64,000 bases of DNA from an uncultured Flavobacteriales bacterium (GCA_913062955.1 CAJXZP010000008.1:27932-91931); one strand, 5' to 3'; positions 37,250-46,911 are shown, counted from the stretch's first letter. The notes: generated from the letters alone by a model not told the origin. Numbers and translations are program-made.

Positions 37250-40200
37250 CTACATTCTGGGTAATTCGTTATTTAAATGCGGGGCTCCTTTCATATTCAA
37301 AATACGTTCAATAGCCACTAGTTTGATATTAATCTGCTCTAATTCAGCAATCACACCATTCAATTCTGCTTTTGCAATGGAATAATCATCGCGTTGAATT
37401 TGGGTACTTTCATTTTGGTTAGAGTAACTACTCCAGGCAGCCAGTCCTACACGATCCATCGTACTTGGTTCAATTTCAAACTGGTGTTTACCTAAGGTTT
37501 TATCGCCATGCAATTGGATATCCATTTCTTGTAATTGCACTTCGATACTATGTAATACTTTCAACGCACTCATATCTCCATTGGTAGAAACACGAGCCGC
37601 ACCTTTGGCTTCTTTCACTCTTTTTGCCACATCCTTGTAAAAGGAGTTGACCCCATTTGCGGAGCGATCTAAGGCGTTCAGGTCTCGTTGAAAAGTAATT
37701 AAACTCGCAGGATCCGTTCTCAGTGTATTTAAGTTCAATACCGTTAATTCAAATGCATGATTTTCTACCAAAACACGTACCTCATCATTGTTATTCAATA
37801 CTAAACTCACCGTGTAGTTACCCGGAATAGCCAAATAAGCCGATCCAGTTTTACTTAAGGGAGATGCTGAATTGGAAACGTTAAACTGACTCCAAGTCCC
37901 ATCCCATCTGGCGGTTTGCATTCCACTTTTTGCAGCTTTCGTGAATCTCTTTACTTCTTCACCCGAAGCATCTTTAATTACAAAAATAAAATACGGTGCT
38001 TCTTCTATATCTTCTTTACGTAATGCTTCTCGAGTGGGGTACACTATATCCTGTCCGTTTTTACGTGCCTCCACCTCATTTGATTGGCGTTGACCTTTTG
38101 AACTTTGAGGGACTTCCTTTACATAGAATGTAAATTGCGTTCCCATTTTAGGATTAGCAGCGGTGAAGAATGATGCGCCTTGAAATCCAGCACCTTCATA
38201 GCCGTATTTACTATCATAAATAAACGTCAACCCGGGACGGTTGTTTAAGAAAACAGCCTCTTTCTCCTTTACGTCTTTGTTCATTTGACGCAAAGCACTG
38301 TAGTCATCCAACACCCAAAATCCACGACCAAATGTAGCTAACACTAAATCATTTTGTTGTTCTTGAATATCAATATCACGAACGGCTACCGTGGGTAAAC
38401 CTCCTTTTAAAGCGACCCAATTACTCCCGCCATCATTACTCACAAACACACCAAATTCGGTTCCGGAAAATAATAAATCAGGATCTTTAAAATCTTCAAC
38501 GATACAATATACCGAACCTCTTTCGGGTAACCCTGTATTAATCATCACCCACGATTTACCTTTATTGGTGGATTTTAAGATATAGGGTTTGAAGTCGCCA
38601 TTTTTGTGATTATTAAAAGCGGCATACACCACGTTTTCATCATGCATAGATGCTTTCACATCGTTTACATACGTACGAGAAGGAACATCCTTGATGCCAT
38701 CTACTTTACGCCAATTTGCACCATCATCTTCCGATACTTGAATCAAACCGTCATCGGTACCCACATATAATAACCCTGCTTTTTGGGGCGATTCAGATAA
38801 GGACACAATATTTCCATAAATGGTTGTTGATCGGTTCTTCATGACGGCATCCACACTCGGAACACTCCCCATGATGGCCATGGTATTTCGATCCAATTGG
38901 CGAGTTAAATCGCCACTAATTGCTGTCCAAGAGTTTCCTCTATCGTCACTTTTAAATAACTTATTTGCCGCAAAATATAAACGAGTCGAACGGTGAGGAC
39001 TAATCAATAAAGGAGCATCCCAATTCCAACGGTAAGCGGCTTCATCTTTACCTGGTTGGGGTTGGATTGGCACTTTTTGACCAGAGTTTTTATCGTATCT
39101 AACTAACCACCCGTATTGGGCTTGTGCATAAACAATATTTGGATTTTCGGGATCACTAGCCGATTCAAAACCATCTCCTTCATTGGTAACAAACCAATCG
39201 TAATTATCAATCCCAGATTTCTTACGGGTTGCAGAGGGACCCCCTAAACTAAAGTTATCTTGGGTACCGCCATACACATTATAGAACGGGGCATTATTAT
39301 CGGTAACCACTTTATAAAATTGGGTAACCGGAAGATTTGGGAAATATTTCCAGTTTTTGGCATTATCATACGTTTCATATAATCCACCATCACTTCCCAT
39401 AAAGTAATGATCTGTATTTACGGGATCAATCCACATGCAATGGTTATCCACGTGCTTTTTGGATTCACCTAATTTTTTAACGGTCTTTCCCCCATCATAA
39501 GTAACATGCGCCCAAGTATCCATCATGAATACTTTATCCACGTTATGCGGGTCGGCATACAACTCTTGGTAATAATTACCACTGGTTTTATACGCATTCA
39601 TTTTACGCCAACTCTCCCCTCTATCGGTAGATCGGAAAAAACCACCTGCTTTATTTTCGGCCTCAATAACGGCATACAAAACATCTGGATTGGCAGGAGA
39701 AATGGTCATTCCAATTCTACCCATTTTCCCCGTGGGTAAACCTGATTTTATTTCTCTAAACGACTTTCCTCCATTGGTACTTTTATACAGTCCCGAACCG
39801 GGACCACCTCCCACATAGGTCCATACCTTACGCATACGCTGATGAGCCGTAGCATATACTACATCTGGATTTCTAGGATCCAAATGCACTTCATTAAAAC
39901 CGGTGTATTGATCTACTTCCAGTATTTTATTCCAAGTCGCCCCACCATCCGTAGTTTTATATAAACCACGGTCGCCACCTTCACTCCATAAGGGACCGTA
40001 GGCAGCTACATAAACGATATCGGAGTTTCTTGGATCTACCTTAATCATTCCAATATGCTCGGAGTTTTCCAAGCCCATTTTATCCCAAGATTTACCGCCA
40101 TCACGAGAGCGATATAAACCATCCCCGTAGGCCACAGATCGTTGGTTATTGTTTTCTCCTGTACCTACCCAAACGGTATGCGGGTTATTGGGATCAATAG

Positions 40201-40480
40201 TGACACATCCAATAGAATAAGAACCTTGTCCGTCAAAAATAGGAGAAAAGGTTCCTCCTGAGTTTTCCGTTTTCCAGACACCACCCGCAGCGGAAGCCAC
40301 ATAAAACTCCGATGGTTTTTCTGGATTAACCGCCATATCGATTAACCTTCCGGAGGTCAATGCCGGACCAATTTCCCGAAACTTAAATACCGATAAATCG
40401 TCTTTATCCAACTGGCCAAAAACCAATTGCGGAACAAATAAAATTGAACAAGCAATCTTATAGAAACTCTTTCTTTTCAT
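37250..40480 (-). CDS. Large secreted BNR/sortilin-repeat (VPS10-like) protein
   Basis: 1076 residues with a signal peptide (ACSILFVPQLVFGQ). Many BNR/Asp-box repeats of the form S-x-D-x-G-x-x-W are visible (SRDGGKSWDK, TTDGGATWNK, STNGGKSFRE, STDRGESWRK, SDDRGNSWTA, SEDDGANWRK, STNKGKSWVM, SNDGGSNWVA), typical of beta-propeller sortilin/glycosidase-like proteins. The C-terminal 300 residues form a beta domain and a helical tail. No sorting domain is apparent. Annotated elsewhere as 'glycosyl hydrolase', but no catalytic residues can be identified. It has one of the clearest promoters in the window (40504-40535). Confidence 0.88.
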   Translation of the reverse strand: MKRKSFYKIACSILFVPQLVFGQLDKDDLSVFKFREIGPALTSGRLIDMAVNPEKPSEFYVASAAGGVWKTENSGGTFSPIFDGQGSYSIGCVTIDPNNPHTVWVGTGENNNQRSVAYGDGLYRSRDGGKSWDKMGLENSEHIGMIKVDPRNSDIVYVAAYGPLWSEGGDRGLYKTTDGGATWNKILEVDQYTGFNEVHLDPRNPDVVYATAHQRMRKVWTYVGGGPGSGLYKSTNGGKSFREIKSGLPTGKMGRIGMTISPANPDVLYAVIEAENKAGGFFRSTDRGESWRKMNAYKTSGNYYQELYADPHNVDKVFMMDTWAHVTYDGGKTVKKLGESKKHVDNHCMWIDPVNTDHYFMGSDGGLYETYDNAKNWKYFPNLPVTQFYKVVTDNNAPFYNVYGGTQDNFSLGGPSATRKKSGIDNYDWFVTNEGDGFESASDPENPNIVYAQAQYGWLVRYDKNSGQKVPIQPQPGKDEAAYRWNWDAPLLISPHRSTRLYFAANKLFKSDDRGNSWTAISGDLTRQLDRNTMAIMGSVPSVDAVMKNRSTTIYGNIVSLSESPQKAGLLYVGTDDGLIQVSEDDGANWRKVDGIKDVPSRTYVNDVKASMHDENVVYAAFNNHKNGDFKPYILKSTNKGKSWVMINTGLPERGSVYCIVEDFKDPDLLFSGTEFGVFVSNDGGSNWVALKGGLPTVAVRDIDIQEQQNDLVLATFGRGFWVLDDYSALRQMNKDVKEKEAVFLNNRPGLTFIYDSKYGYEGAGFQGASFFTAANPKMGTQFTFYVKEVPQSSKGQRQSNEVEARKNGQDIVYPTREALRKEDIEEAPYFIFVIKDASGEEVKRFTKAAKSGMQTARWDGTWSQFNVSNSASPLSKTGSAYLAIPGNYTVSLVLNNNDEVRVLVENHAFELTVLNLNTLRTDPASLITFQRDLNALDRSANGVNSFYKDVAKRVKEAKGAARVSTNGDMSALKVLHSIEVQLQEMDIQLHGDKTLGKHQFEIEPSTMDRVGLAAWSSYSNQNESTQIQRDDYSIAKAELNGVIAELEQINIKLVAIERILNMKGAPHLNNELPRM

Positions 40481-40503
40481 ACCTATTTTTTTGCGTAAGT
40501 GTC

Positions 40504-40535
40504 CAAAGGTAGGTTACACAAAACACACCTCCAAA
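40504..40535 (-). promoter_or_regulatory. Complete Bacteroidota promoter of the BNR gene
   Basis: Minus-strand TTTG (40532-40535), a 20-base spacer, then TACCTTTG (40504-40511), 23 bases before the ATG. Confidence 0.75.
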
Positions 40536-40563
40536 AGAGATGGTACGAATGGTAAAGGATGGG

Positions 40564-41697
40564 TTAGTCGCGGATTAAATTAATTAATTCCTCTTTACTC
40601 ATAAACTTTCCACGAGCCAAATTAGACAGTATTATTACTGCGATATCCTCTTCGGGAATCCGAATAAAATAAGATCGGTAACCTCGCCACCAACCTAAAT
40701 GGTAAATAATTCGAGGGTAGTTTTCGCGTTTTTTCACAATACGCCATCCCAGTCCGTAACTACCGTTTCGATAATTAAAGACGGACCTAGGCTCATACAT
40801 ATTAAAGACCGTTGAATAATCTAAAACAGTACCTGATTGTAAACCCATGTGCAAATTCAACATATCGTTAGTCGTAGAATACACCCCCTTGTCGCCAGTA
40901 ATTCCATTCAAGTAATAATCTGGAATATGCCATTTTCTATTTTCCGAACCAATAGCGAGGTTCGGAATGTCACGCATCCGCATATTACTATAAATCTGTG
41001 TATGTATCATTTGAATGGAATCAAAAATATTTTCTTGAACCCAACTTCCAAACTCTCGACCGGTAACATTTTCCACAATAGCGGCTAGTAGAAAGTAATT
41101 GGTATTGCAATAATTGAATTTTTGATTTACGGAATAATAAGGATCAGGATTCTTTACAATCAAACTATCTAATAGGTTATCGTTACACATGGGAATTCCC
41201 TGGTCCAGCCATAAAGAATCTGTAATGTACATATAGTTACTTAATCCCGAACGATGGCTCAGCAACATTTCCACTGTAATTCCTGGGTAGGGGAAATCTG
41301 GAATAATGTGATTAATCGTATCGGTTAGTGATAATTTTCCATTTTCCACCAGCTGCATTACCGCAATGGCTGTAATGGGTTTTGATCCTGAAGCTAATTG
41401 AAAAACGGAAGAATCATTTAAGGGTGTTTTTTTGAGGTAATTCGAATATCCATAACTTGACTTATAAAGTTTACCGGCTTTATACATGGCTACATTGCCA
41501 TTAAAAACACCCGCAGAACGCTTTATTTTAAAGAATCGATCAATTTTCGAAATGGTTGCAGCGTCAAATTCTTTAAATTGATAGTCCAGGGTATCTTCCT
41601 TCACCACAGAGCGATCCCCTTGATTTTCTTCTGTACCACCCACACAGGAAGAAAACTGAATACTTCCAATTACTATTAAAACCCACCAAAATTTCAT
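40564..41697 (-). CDS. Serine beta-lactamase-family (class C-like) lipoprotein hydrolase
   Basis: 377 residues. Lipoprotein signal with lipobox FSSC (Cys18). Active-site SxxK is SGSK (Ser103, Lys106), the YxN motif is YCN (near 190), and HLG stands in for the KTG triad. These are features of the Beta-lactamase/PBP-like esterase family (AmpC-like D-aminopeptidases, esterases), not proof of drug resistance. A -7 element lies 5 bases before the ATG. Confidence 0.88.
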   Translation of the reverse strand: MKFWWVLIVIGSIQFSSCVGGTEENQGDRSVVKEDTLDYQFKEFDAATISKIDRFFKIKRSAGVFNGNVAMYKAGKLYKSSYGYSNYLKKTPLNDSSVFQLASGSKPITAIAVMQLVENGKLSLTDTINHIIPDFPYPGITVEMLLSHRSGLSNYMYITDSLWLDQGIPMCNDNLLDSLIVKNPDPYYSVNQKFNYCNTNYFLLAAIVENVTGREFGSWVQENIFDSIQMIHTQIYSNMRMRDIPNLAIGSENRKWHIPDYYLNGITGDKGVYSTTNDMLNLHMGLQSGTVLDYSTVFNMYEPRSVFNYRNGSYGLGWRIVKKRENYPRIIYHLGWWRGYRSYFIRIPEEDIAVIILSNLARGKFMSKEELINLIRD

Positions 41698-41702
41698 GGC
41701 TG

Positions 41703-41710
41703 CAAAAGTA
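41703..41710 (-). promoter_or_regulatory. -7 element 5 bases before the beta-lactamase-family gene
   Basis: Minus strand TACTTTTG, then CAGCC, then ATG at 41697. Confidence 0.6.
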
Positions 41711-41789
41711 AAATCATTAATTAGCCTACAAAATTTGGCGTTAAAATTCCTTACTGATTACCTTTACACCCTATTTTTAATAACAGAAA

Positions 41790-42587
41790 TTGGCTTCAAA
41801 ACTTTTTAAACGAGACGCACTAGGTAATCTAATTCTCTTTAAACGCATGTTATTCATGGGGTTTGGAGCAATTGCTAATGCTCGTTTTAGAAAATTATTT
41901 AATACCCAATTGCACGGAACTGAAATTATTAGACAGCTCCCATCCAAGAATGTTTTATTTGTTTCCAATCATCAGACCTATTTTGCGGATGTAACGATGA
42001 TGCTGATCGCCATTTCGAGTGCTAAAAATGGATTTAAAGATCGAATTGGTCCTTTGTATCATTTGTTAAACGCCAATTTCAGAGTGTACTTTGTTGCGGC
42101 AAATGAAACCATGAAAAAAAGTATCTTAACCAAAGTCATGACAAAAGCAGGCGGAATTTTGGTACAACGGACATGGAAAAAAGAAGGCCGTTCCACCAGC
42201 TTAAAGGTAGATACCTCCGATTCCGATATGATAGGGAAAGCCCTAACGGATGGATGGGTAATTACTTTTCCTCAAGGGACCACTAGACCCTTTGTAAAAG
42301 GCAGAAAAGGAACAGCCCATATCATTAAGAAAAACAAACCCGTAGTTATCCCGGTTGTTATTGATGGATTTAGAAGGTCTTTCGACAAAAAAGGACTTCT
42401 AATTAAGAAAAAAGGGGGGACTATTAGCATGACTTTTAAACCTGCTTTGAATATCAACTACGATGATGACTTGGACACTATTTTGGCTCAAGTGATGTAT
42501 TCCATTGAGCAAAGTGAGGAATTCTACCCTGAAAAGCTAAAGAATAAAATAGCCGAAAGAGTGGAAAAGAAAAAGCCTCAAGAATAA
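41790..42587 (+). CDS. 1-acyl-sn-glycerol-3-phosphate acyltransferase family protein
   Basis: 265 residues of the PlsC superfamily. The first motif is SNHQTYFAD, with five rather than four residues between His and Asp; the second is FPQGTTRPFVKGRKGTAH. A basic C-terminal tail (KNKIAERVEKKKPQE). It starts with a TTG at 41790; no ATG is nearby upstream. Its last codons form one arm of a terminator hairpin. Substrate unknown; inner-membrane lipid acylation is likely. Confidence 0.86.
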   Translation: MASKLFKRDALGNLILFKRMLFMGFGAIANARFRKLFNTQLHGTEIIRQLPSKNVLFVSNHQTYFADVTMMLIAISSAKNGFKDRIGPLYHLLNANFRVYFVAANETMKKSILTKVMTKAGGILVQRTWKKEGRSTSLKVDTSDSDMIGKALTDGWVITFPQGTTRPFVKGRKGTAHIIKKNKPVVIPVVIDGFRRSFDKKGLLIKKKGGTISMTFKPALNINYDDDLDTILAQVMYSIEQSEEFYPEKLKNKIAERVEKKKPQE

Positions 42588-42600
42588 ATCCTGAGGCTTC
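42570..42600. terminator. Hairpin terminator overlapping the acyltransferase stop
   Basis: AAGCCTCA/TGAGGCTT stem. On the minus strand it is followed by TTTTTCTTTT, fitting a terminator for the thioesterase gene that ends at 42716. On the plus strand the T tract is weak. Confidence 0.65.
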
Positions 42601-42715
42601 GCATTAACCCGAACCCCTAGATAATAACTTCGATTACCATCTAAGATAAATATATGCCACAAAAGTGGTTTTTTTAATTCTTTCGAATTGTCGGCTATCC
42701 TACACTTTCCATCAT

Positions 42716-43201
42716 CTATTTTAAATTTGGGAAATAATCCGTTCCTAAAATTGCTTTTTGCGCATCCGTTAGGTGTTCCAGAATCCCACTTTTCTCAATG
42801 GGATATGCCGAAAAAGTTCCCATTCCTTTCGCAATAATTTTGGAGGAATCCACTAGCCGAATTTCACCTTCCGTAATAATTAATCGGTTTCCTTTCTGAA
42901 GAACTGTGCCTTCCCCAATTAACATATCCCCCAATCTGGCGGGTGCCAAATAATTTATTTTAAATTCCACGGTGGAAACCAATTTACCCTCATGACAGGA
43001 GCTTGAAAGGGCCGCAACCCCTAAAATGGCATCCATCATGGCTGACAACACCCCTCCATGAATTGCAATAGGAGTAGCCAAATGTTTGGCTTTAACAGGC
43101 ATCATGTAACGAATATGACCAGGTGCCACTACCTCCAAATCCAATTCATTTAAAGTACCATACTGATTAATGCTGTTATACAATTTCAAAATATTATGCA
43201 T
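42716..43201 (-). CDS. PaaI-family hotdog thioesterase
   Basis: 161 residues with the hotdog-fold signature around HGGVLSAMMDAILGVAALSS (catalytic Asp in MMDA) and the strand VEFKINYLAPARLGD. It probably hydrolyses an acyl-CoA of unknown chain. The -7 element lies 4 bases before the ATG. Confidence 0.87.
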   Translation of the reverse strand: MHNILKLYNSINQYGTLNELDLEVVAPGHIRYMMPVKAKHLATPIAIHGGVLSAMMDAILGVAALSSSCHEGKLVSTVEFKINYLAPARLGDMLIGEGTVLQKGNRLIITEGEIRLVDSSKIIAKGMGTFSAYPIEKSGILEHLTDAQKAILGTDYFPNLK

Positions 43202-43205
43202 GGCT

Positions 43206-43213
43206 CAAATATA
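43206..43213 (-). promoter_or_regulatory. -7 element 4 bases before the thioesterase gene
   Basis: Minus strand TATATTTG, then AGCC, then ATG at 43201. Confidence 0.5.
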
Positions 43214-43284
43214 TTTAAATACAGGATGTTTAAATGCAATTGCATTTTTCTTTATAGGAACATTACCTATATCCGCTGTTTTTC

Positions 43285-43292
43285 TAAATTCG
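43285..43292 (+). promoter_or_regulatory. -7 element 4 bases before the TrmH-family gene
   Basis: TAAATTCG, then CACC, then ATG at 43297. Confidence 0.5.
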
Positions 43293-43296
43293 CACC

Positions 43297-44040
43297 ATGA
43301 GTGGACCAAAACGCAGAAAAGACATTTACCATAGATTGGTACACCTTTCTAAATCTCAGAAACAAGAATTAACCGCATATATGAATACATTTATGCGAGA
43401 GGAAAGAATAGACAAACTCCATAGCGTGCTTGACAACCGCACCTCTCATTTTTGTGTGGCCATGGAAGATTTGTTTTACGAACGAAACTCGGGTGCAATT
43501 ATTCGTACCGCTGATGGGTATGGGATTCAAAACATTCACGTAATAGAACCCAAAGATTCGTTCAAATCTAAGGTCACCAATATTATTTCCAAGGGGGCCG
43601 AAAAATGGGTCACCAAAACCCAACATGATGACATCAGGAACGGTGCAAAAATGTGTATTGACGAACTTAGAAAGCAGGGTTACCAAATTGTAGCAACAAC
43701 GCCACACAAGGATGGACATACCATTCATGATTTTGATATTACAAAAAAATCTGCTTTCTTTTTAGGAGCTGAAAAAACAGGGATATCAGATATTGTGATG
43801 GAAGAAGCAGATGATTACATTGCCATGCCCATTTATGGCTTTACCGAAAGCTACAACGTTTCCGTAGCGAATGGAATTTTACTCCATGAATTGGTCAATC
43901 GATTACGAAATAGTGATGTGAACTGGCGATTATCTGAAGAGGAGCGAGAGGATTTATTTTTGGATTGGACGATGAAATCTATCAATAGCTCGAATATGAT
44001 TGCGGATAAATTTATGGCAGAAAAAGGCTGGGATATTTAA
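43297..44040 (+). CDS. TrmH/SpoU-family RNA 2'-O-methyltransferase
   Basis: 247 residues of the SPOUT class. N-terminal helix, then the SPOUT domain with motif 1 ERNSGAIIRTADGYG, motif 2 FFLGAEKTGIS, and the knot motif 3 AMPIYGFTESYNVSVANGILLHE. It resembles TrmH (tRNA Gm18 methyltransferase) more than RlmB; substrate assignment is inferred. It ends at a bidirectional terminator. Confidence 0.88.
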   Translation: MSGPKRRKDIYHRLVHLSKSQKQELTAYMNTFMREERIDKLHSVLDNRTSHFCVAMEDLFYERNSGAIIRTADGYGIQNIHVIEPKDSFKSKVTNIISKGAEKWVTKTQHDDIRNGAKMCIDELRKQGYQIVATTPHKDGHTIHDFDITKKSAFFLGAEKTGISDIVMEEADDYIAMPIYGFTESYNVSVANGILLHELVNRLRNSDVNWRLSEEEREDLFLDWTMKSINSSNMIADKFMAEKGWDI

Positions 44041-44041
44041 T

Positions 44042-44069
44042 AATAAAGGGGGCAATAGCCCCCTTTATT
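44042..44069. terminator. Bidirectional terminator between the TrmH-family gene and the DUF4139 gene
   Basis: Perfect 12-base stem AATAAAGGGGGC/GCCCCCTTTATT with an AATA loop, between two convergent genes. Confidence 0.88.
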
Positions 44070-44072
44070 CCT

Positions 44073-45069
44073 TTATAAATTAATTCGTTTATCTTTTGGG
44101 TATTTTACCTCATAGGCAAACCTGAGGGTAATGGACTCACCCGCTGGAATACTCATTTTCCATTTTATTATTCCCGTTTCAGAATCGAATTCAGCTCCAT
44201 TTAAATCGCCTAAGGTGACTATTATTTCATTCTTTTTTGATACCGGTATACGATCATAAATAACAATAGTAACCGCCTCTCTATTGGTGTTTTTAGCGAC
44301 AATTTCGTACACGAAATTTTTCTTGATATTACTTCCTATCTTTTTATGGGTACATAAATCCTTAACTTTTTCTTGTGTCAATACCACCCCTTGATCTCTC
44401 CCTAAAGATATTTGCAAGGTATCCTCCGTAATATTTGAGTTGATATACGATTTCCCCACATAGGTATTATTGTAAAATAAGGTAGCGTTACCCGGCACCA
44501 AATCATAGGATCCCCAATCGGCAATGGAAGCCGTTAGGAACGATTCCGACTCTTTACTAGGAACGGAATAGTGATTGAACTCGGCAGGGATTTCAATACT
44601 TTTAATAAAGACTTGCTTTTTTGCCCGGTTACTAGGTACAGAATATTTCTGTGCAATTTTATAAGAGGTATTTAATGCATTTATCAATTCCTCCCCATGC
44701 GTATAACTAGCCGCACTTAATTTCTGGTAGGATCCATTTTTGTAAACGGTATTGCCTACAGGCATATCGGAGGAAGCTTCTTCTTCCCTACTGGCGCTTT
44801 CATAATAATACGCATCGGCTCTTGCTCCCTTGGCTCTCGCTTTTCCGAGCGACAAAAAATCCAGGTACCAAGGATGGATTTCTGGTTTTTGATTGTTGTA
44901 GGTCGGCCTAGAAGTAGATAGAATTAAATCTATCTTATTCCAGTCCACTCCGGTAGATTGGGTGACCATCGCATGGTAATCCACATCCAAGTTTTTCGCT
45001 CCCGAAGTGGCTTTAATATTGTATTTAGGATTCCAACCCGCTAAATGCGGTGAAATAAGAAAACTTTAA
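44073..45069 (-). pseudogene. C-terminal part of a frameshifted DUF4139 protein
   Basis: Carries the DUF4139 domain from SPHLAGWNPKYNIKATSGAK (in this frame from about 45050) through TQSTGVDWNKIDLILSTS to a C-terminal ...RFAYEVKYPKDK. The first ATG in the frame is at 44990, but the family sequence continues without a break upstream into the other frame, so this is the second half of one gene. The first 14 codons given here are the overlap in which the frame change must occur. Either the gene is broken or the assembly has an indel. Confidence 0.8.
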
Positions 45070-45741
45070 ATTGGCGGTGGTACTTACTTTGGCATTGGTT
45101 TCTACAATAATCCGTCCCACTTGTTCGTATTTATACTGATTCATTCCGGCCAATGTTGCCTTCAGTCTACGCACTTCTTCGTTTACGAAAACACGCGCAT
45201 TTTGATTATGTAATTTTTGCGTATTAATTTCCGCCAATTTTGATCTGTAAAACTTCGCCATGGCGGTCAATTTCTCTACCGACACACTTGAATTAGCACT
45301 TCCTATTTTCTGATTGGCCAGAATCATTTGTTTTTCCTGATCCAAGGCGCTGTTTTCTGCCTCTAATAAAAAACGTTGATTACTGTATTCCTTTAAGGAA
45401 TCCTCGATCATTTCAATTCCCTTAGGTTTTGATTTTGCATAGGGATAAAACAATTCAAATTTCACAGATAGTATTTCAAAATTTCCTGTCCCCCCTACCT
45501 GTATGGTATTTGGGTCGATGGCATGGGTCAAATTATCTAAAATGACGACATGATTTCCGGCAGATAAAGGAACTTTAGCCGTTCGGTTAATCATGGCACC
45601 TATCGGATACACGGTCACCTCATTCAGTTTGCTATCTACTACCTTTTTCTCTGCTTTAACTTGGAAAGCCAATAAGACTACCCAAATCACTATTCCAAAT
45701 TGTTTCATCATTTCCATTTTTAGTTGTTCGCCAATTTTCAA
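45025..45741 (-). pseudogene. N-terminal part of a frameshifted DUF4139 (MuiA-like) protein
   Basis: Signal peptide (MMKQFGIVIWVVLLAFQVKA), a DUF4140-type N-terminal domain (KLNEVTVYPIGAMINRTAKVPL), then a long coiled coil (about 105-200), ending abruptly after LKFSYF with an out-of-family tail TAFSGLES. The most likely start is ATG 45717 or 45711; the TTG at 45741 lies close to the promoter (-7 element TACTTTCG at 45751-45758). The family is exported and of unknown function; the joined protein would be about 560 residues. Confidence 0.8.
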
Positions 45742-45750
45742 ATAACGTGC

Positions 45751-45758
45751 CGAAAGTA
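45751..45758 (-). promoter_or_regulatory. -7 promoter element of the DUF4139 gene
   Basis: Minus strand TACTTTCG (TAnnTTCG), 33 bases before ATG 45717. Confidence 0.45.
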
Positions 45759-45844
45759 AAATTGTTATATTTTCATCTGAACCATTTGCCCTTATGAATC
45801 CATTTTGTTTATCCCAAAATTAATCCAGTACCACACAAAAAATT

Positions 45845-45852
45845 TACCTTCG
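45845..45852 (+). promoter_or_regulatory. -7 promoter element of the surE-lpxB operon
   Basis: TACCTTCG, 14 bases before the surE ATG at 45867. Confidence 0.6.
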
Positions 45853-45866
45853 TGCAAATTTAAAGA

Positions 45867-46649
45867 ATGTCAAAAAGACCACTCATATTAATCACCAATG
45901 ATGATGGCGTTACCGCCAAGGGAATAACCAGTTTAATAGAAGTTGCAAAGAAATATGGTGACGTAATTGTTGTGGCTCCAGACAAGCCACAATCGGCTAT
46001 GGGGCATGCTATTACCATCAATTCTATTCTACATGTAAAGGAAATCTCTAGCTATGAGAATGTAAAAATAATGAGTACATCAGGAACGCCTGTAGATTGT
46101 GTAAAATTGGCCGTGACTGAAATTCTTGATGTAAAACCAGACTTAGTGGTGAGTGGAATTAACCATGGTTCTAATGCATCTATCAACGTTATTTATTCCG
46201 GAACGATGTCGGCCGCTGTAGAAGCAGCATTAGAGGGTTTACCTGCTATTGGTTTTTCTTTAATGGATTATGCAAATGACGCTGATTTTGAGGCGGCAAA
46301 ACATTTTGCAGATCTTATCATTCCTCATGTACTGGAAAATGGTATTCCTAAAGGAGTTTGTTTGAATGTAAACATCCCAAAACTTCCAATTTCTGAAATT
46401 AAAGGAATCAAAGTATGTCACCAAGCGAATGCCAATTGGGAAGAGAAGTTTGATAAACGTACCAATCCAAGTGGCCAAGTATATTATTGGTTAACGGGTG
46501 ATTTTGTAAATTATGAAGTAGGCGAAGAAACGGATTTATGGGCATTAGACAATGGATATGTTTCCATTGTTCCTACGCAATTTGATATGACTGCACATTC
46601 TTCTATTAAAAATTTGAATAAACTATTTAGCCATGTTGGAAAAAGATAA
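45867..46649 (+). CDS. surE: 5'/3'-nucleotidase SurE
   Basis: 260 residues; metal-dependent phosphatase acting on nucleoside monophosphates. N-terminal metal site ITNDDG (Asp-Asp), followed by VVAPDKPQSAMGHAIT and VVSGINHGSNASINVIYSGTMSAA, the SurE signatures. Start ATG 45867. It overlaps the next gene by 17 bases, and that gene overlaps lpxB by 4, so the three are translationally coupled. Confidence 0.96.
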   Translation: MSKRPLILITNDDGVTAKGITSLIEVAKKYGDVIVVAPDKPQSAMGHAITINSILHVKEISSYENVKIMSTSGTPVDCVKLAVTEILDVKPDLVVSGINHGSNASINVIYSGTMSAAVEAALEGLPAIGFSLMDYANDADFEAAKHFADLIIPHVLENGIPKGVCLNVNIPKLPISEIKGIKVCHQANANWEEKFDKRTNPSGQVYYWLTGDFVNYEVGEETDLWALDNGYVSIVPTQFDMTAHSSIKNLNKLFSHVGKR

Positions 46650-46911
46650 AATTTGGGTAGGTGCCATTATTGGTATTCTATTACCCGTAGCCATTTACAC
46701 CATTTTTATATTAGGAATGGAAATGGCCGATCGTTATGTAACCACTATGATCAGTGAAAAATTTCAATTAGTTTTAATTGCCGTGAATGCCATTGTGATG
46801 CGTCAATTTATGATTAAGCGTAATCAAGACAATATCGGTAAAGGGATATTGTTAGTCACCTTTTTAGGCTTGATCTTACACATGTTAAAATATTATACAG
46901 ACGTACTTTGA
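46633..46911 (+). CDS. Small membrane protein between surE and lpxB
   Basis: 92 residues with three hydrophobic helices (WVGAIIGILLPVAIYTIFILG, FQLVLIAVNAIVMRQFM, GKGILLVTFLGLILHML). Unnamed; the tight coupling with surE and lpxB on both sides suggests an envelope role. Confidence 0.75.
   Translation: MLEKDKIWVGAIIGILLPVAIYTIFILGMEMADRYVTTMISEKFQLVLIAVNAIVMRQFMIKRNQDNIGKGILLVTFLGLILHMLKYYTDVL

Noticed and set aside
40564..41697. Antibiotic-resistance beta-lactamase
   Set aside because: The motifs fit the broad serine esterase/D-aminopeptidase family; nothing shows drug hydrolysis.
46633..46911. Small ORF as an artefact of the surE/lpxB overlap
   Set aside because: It has three membrane helices and tight overlaps on both sides, so it is kept as a gene.
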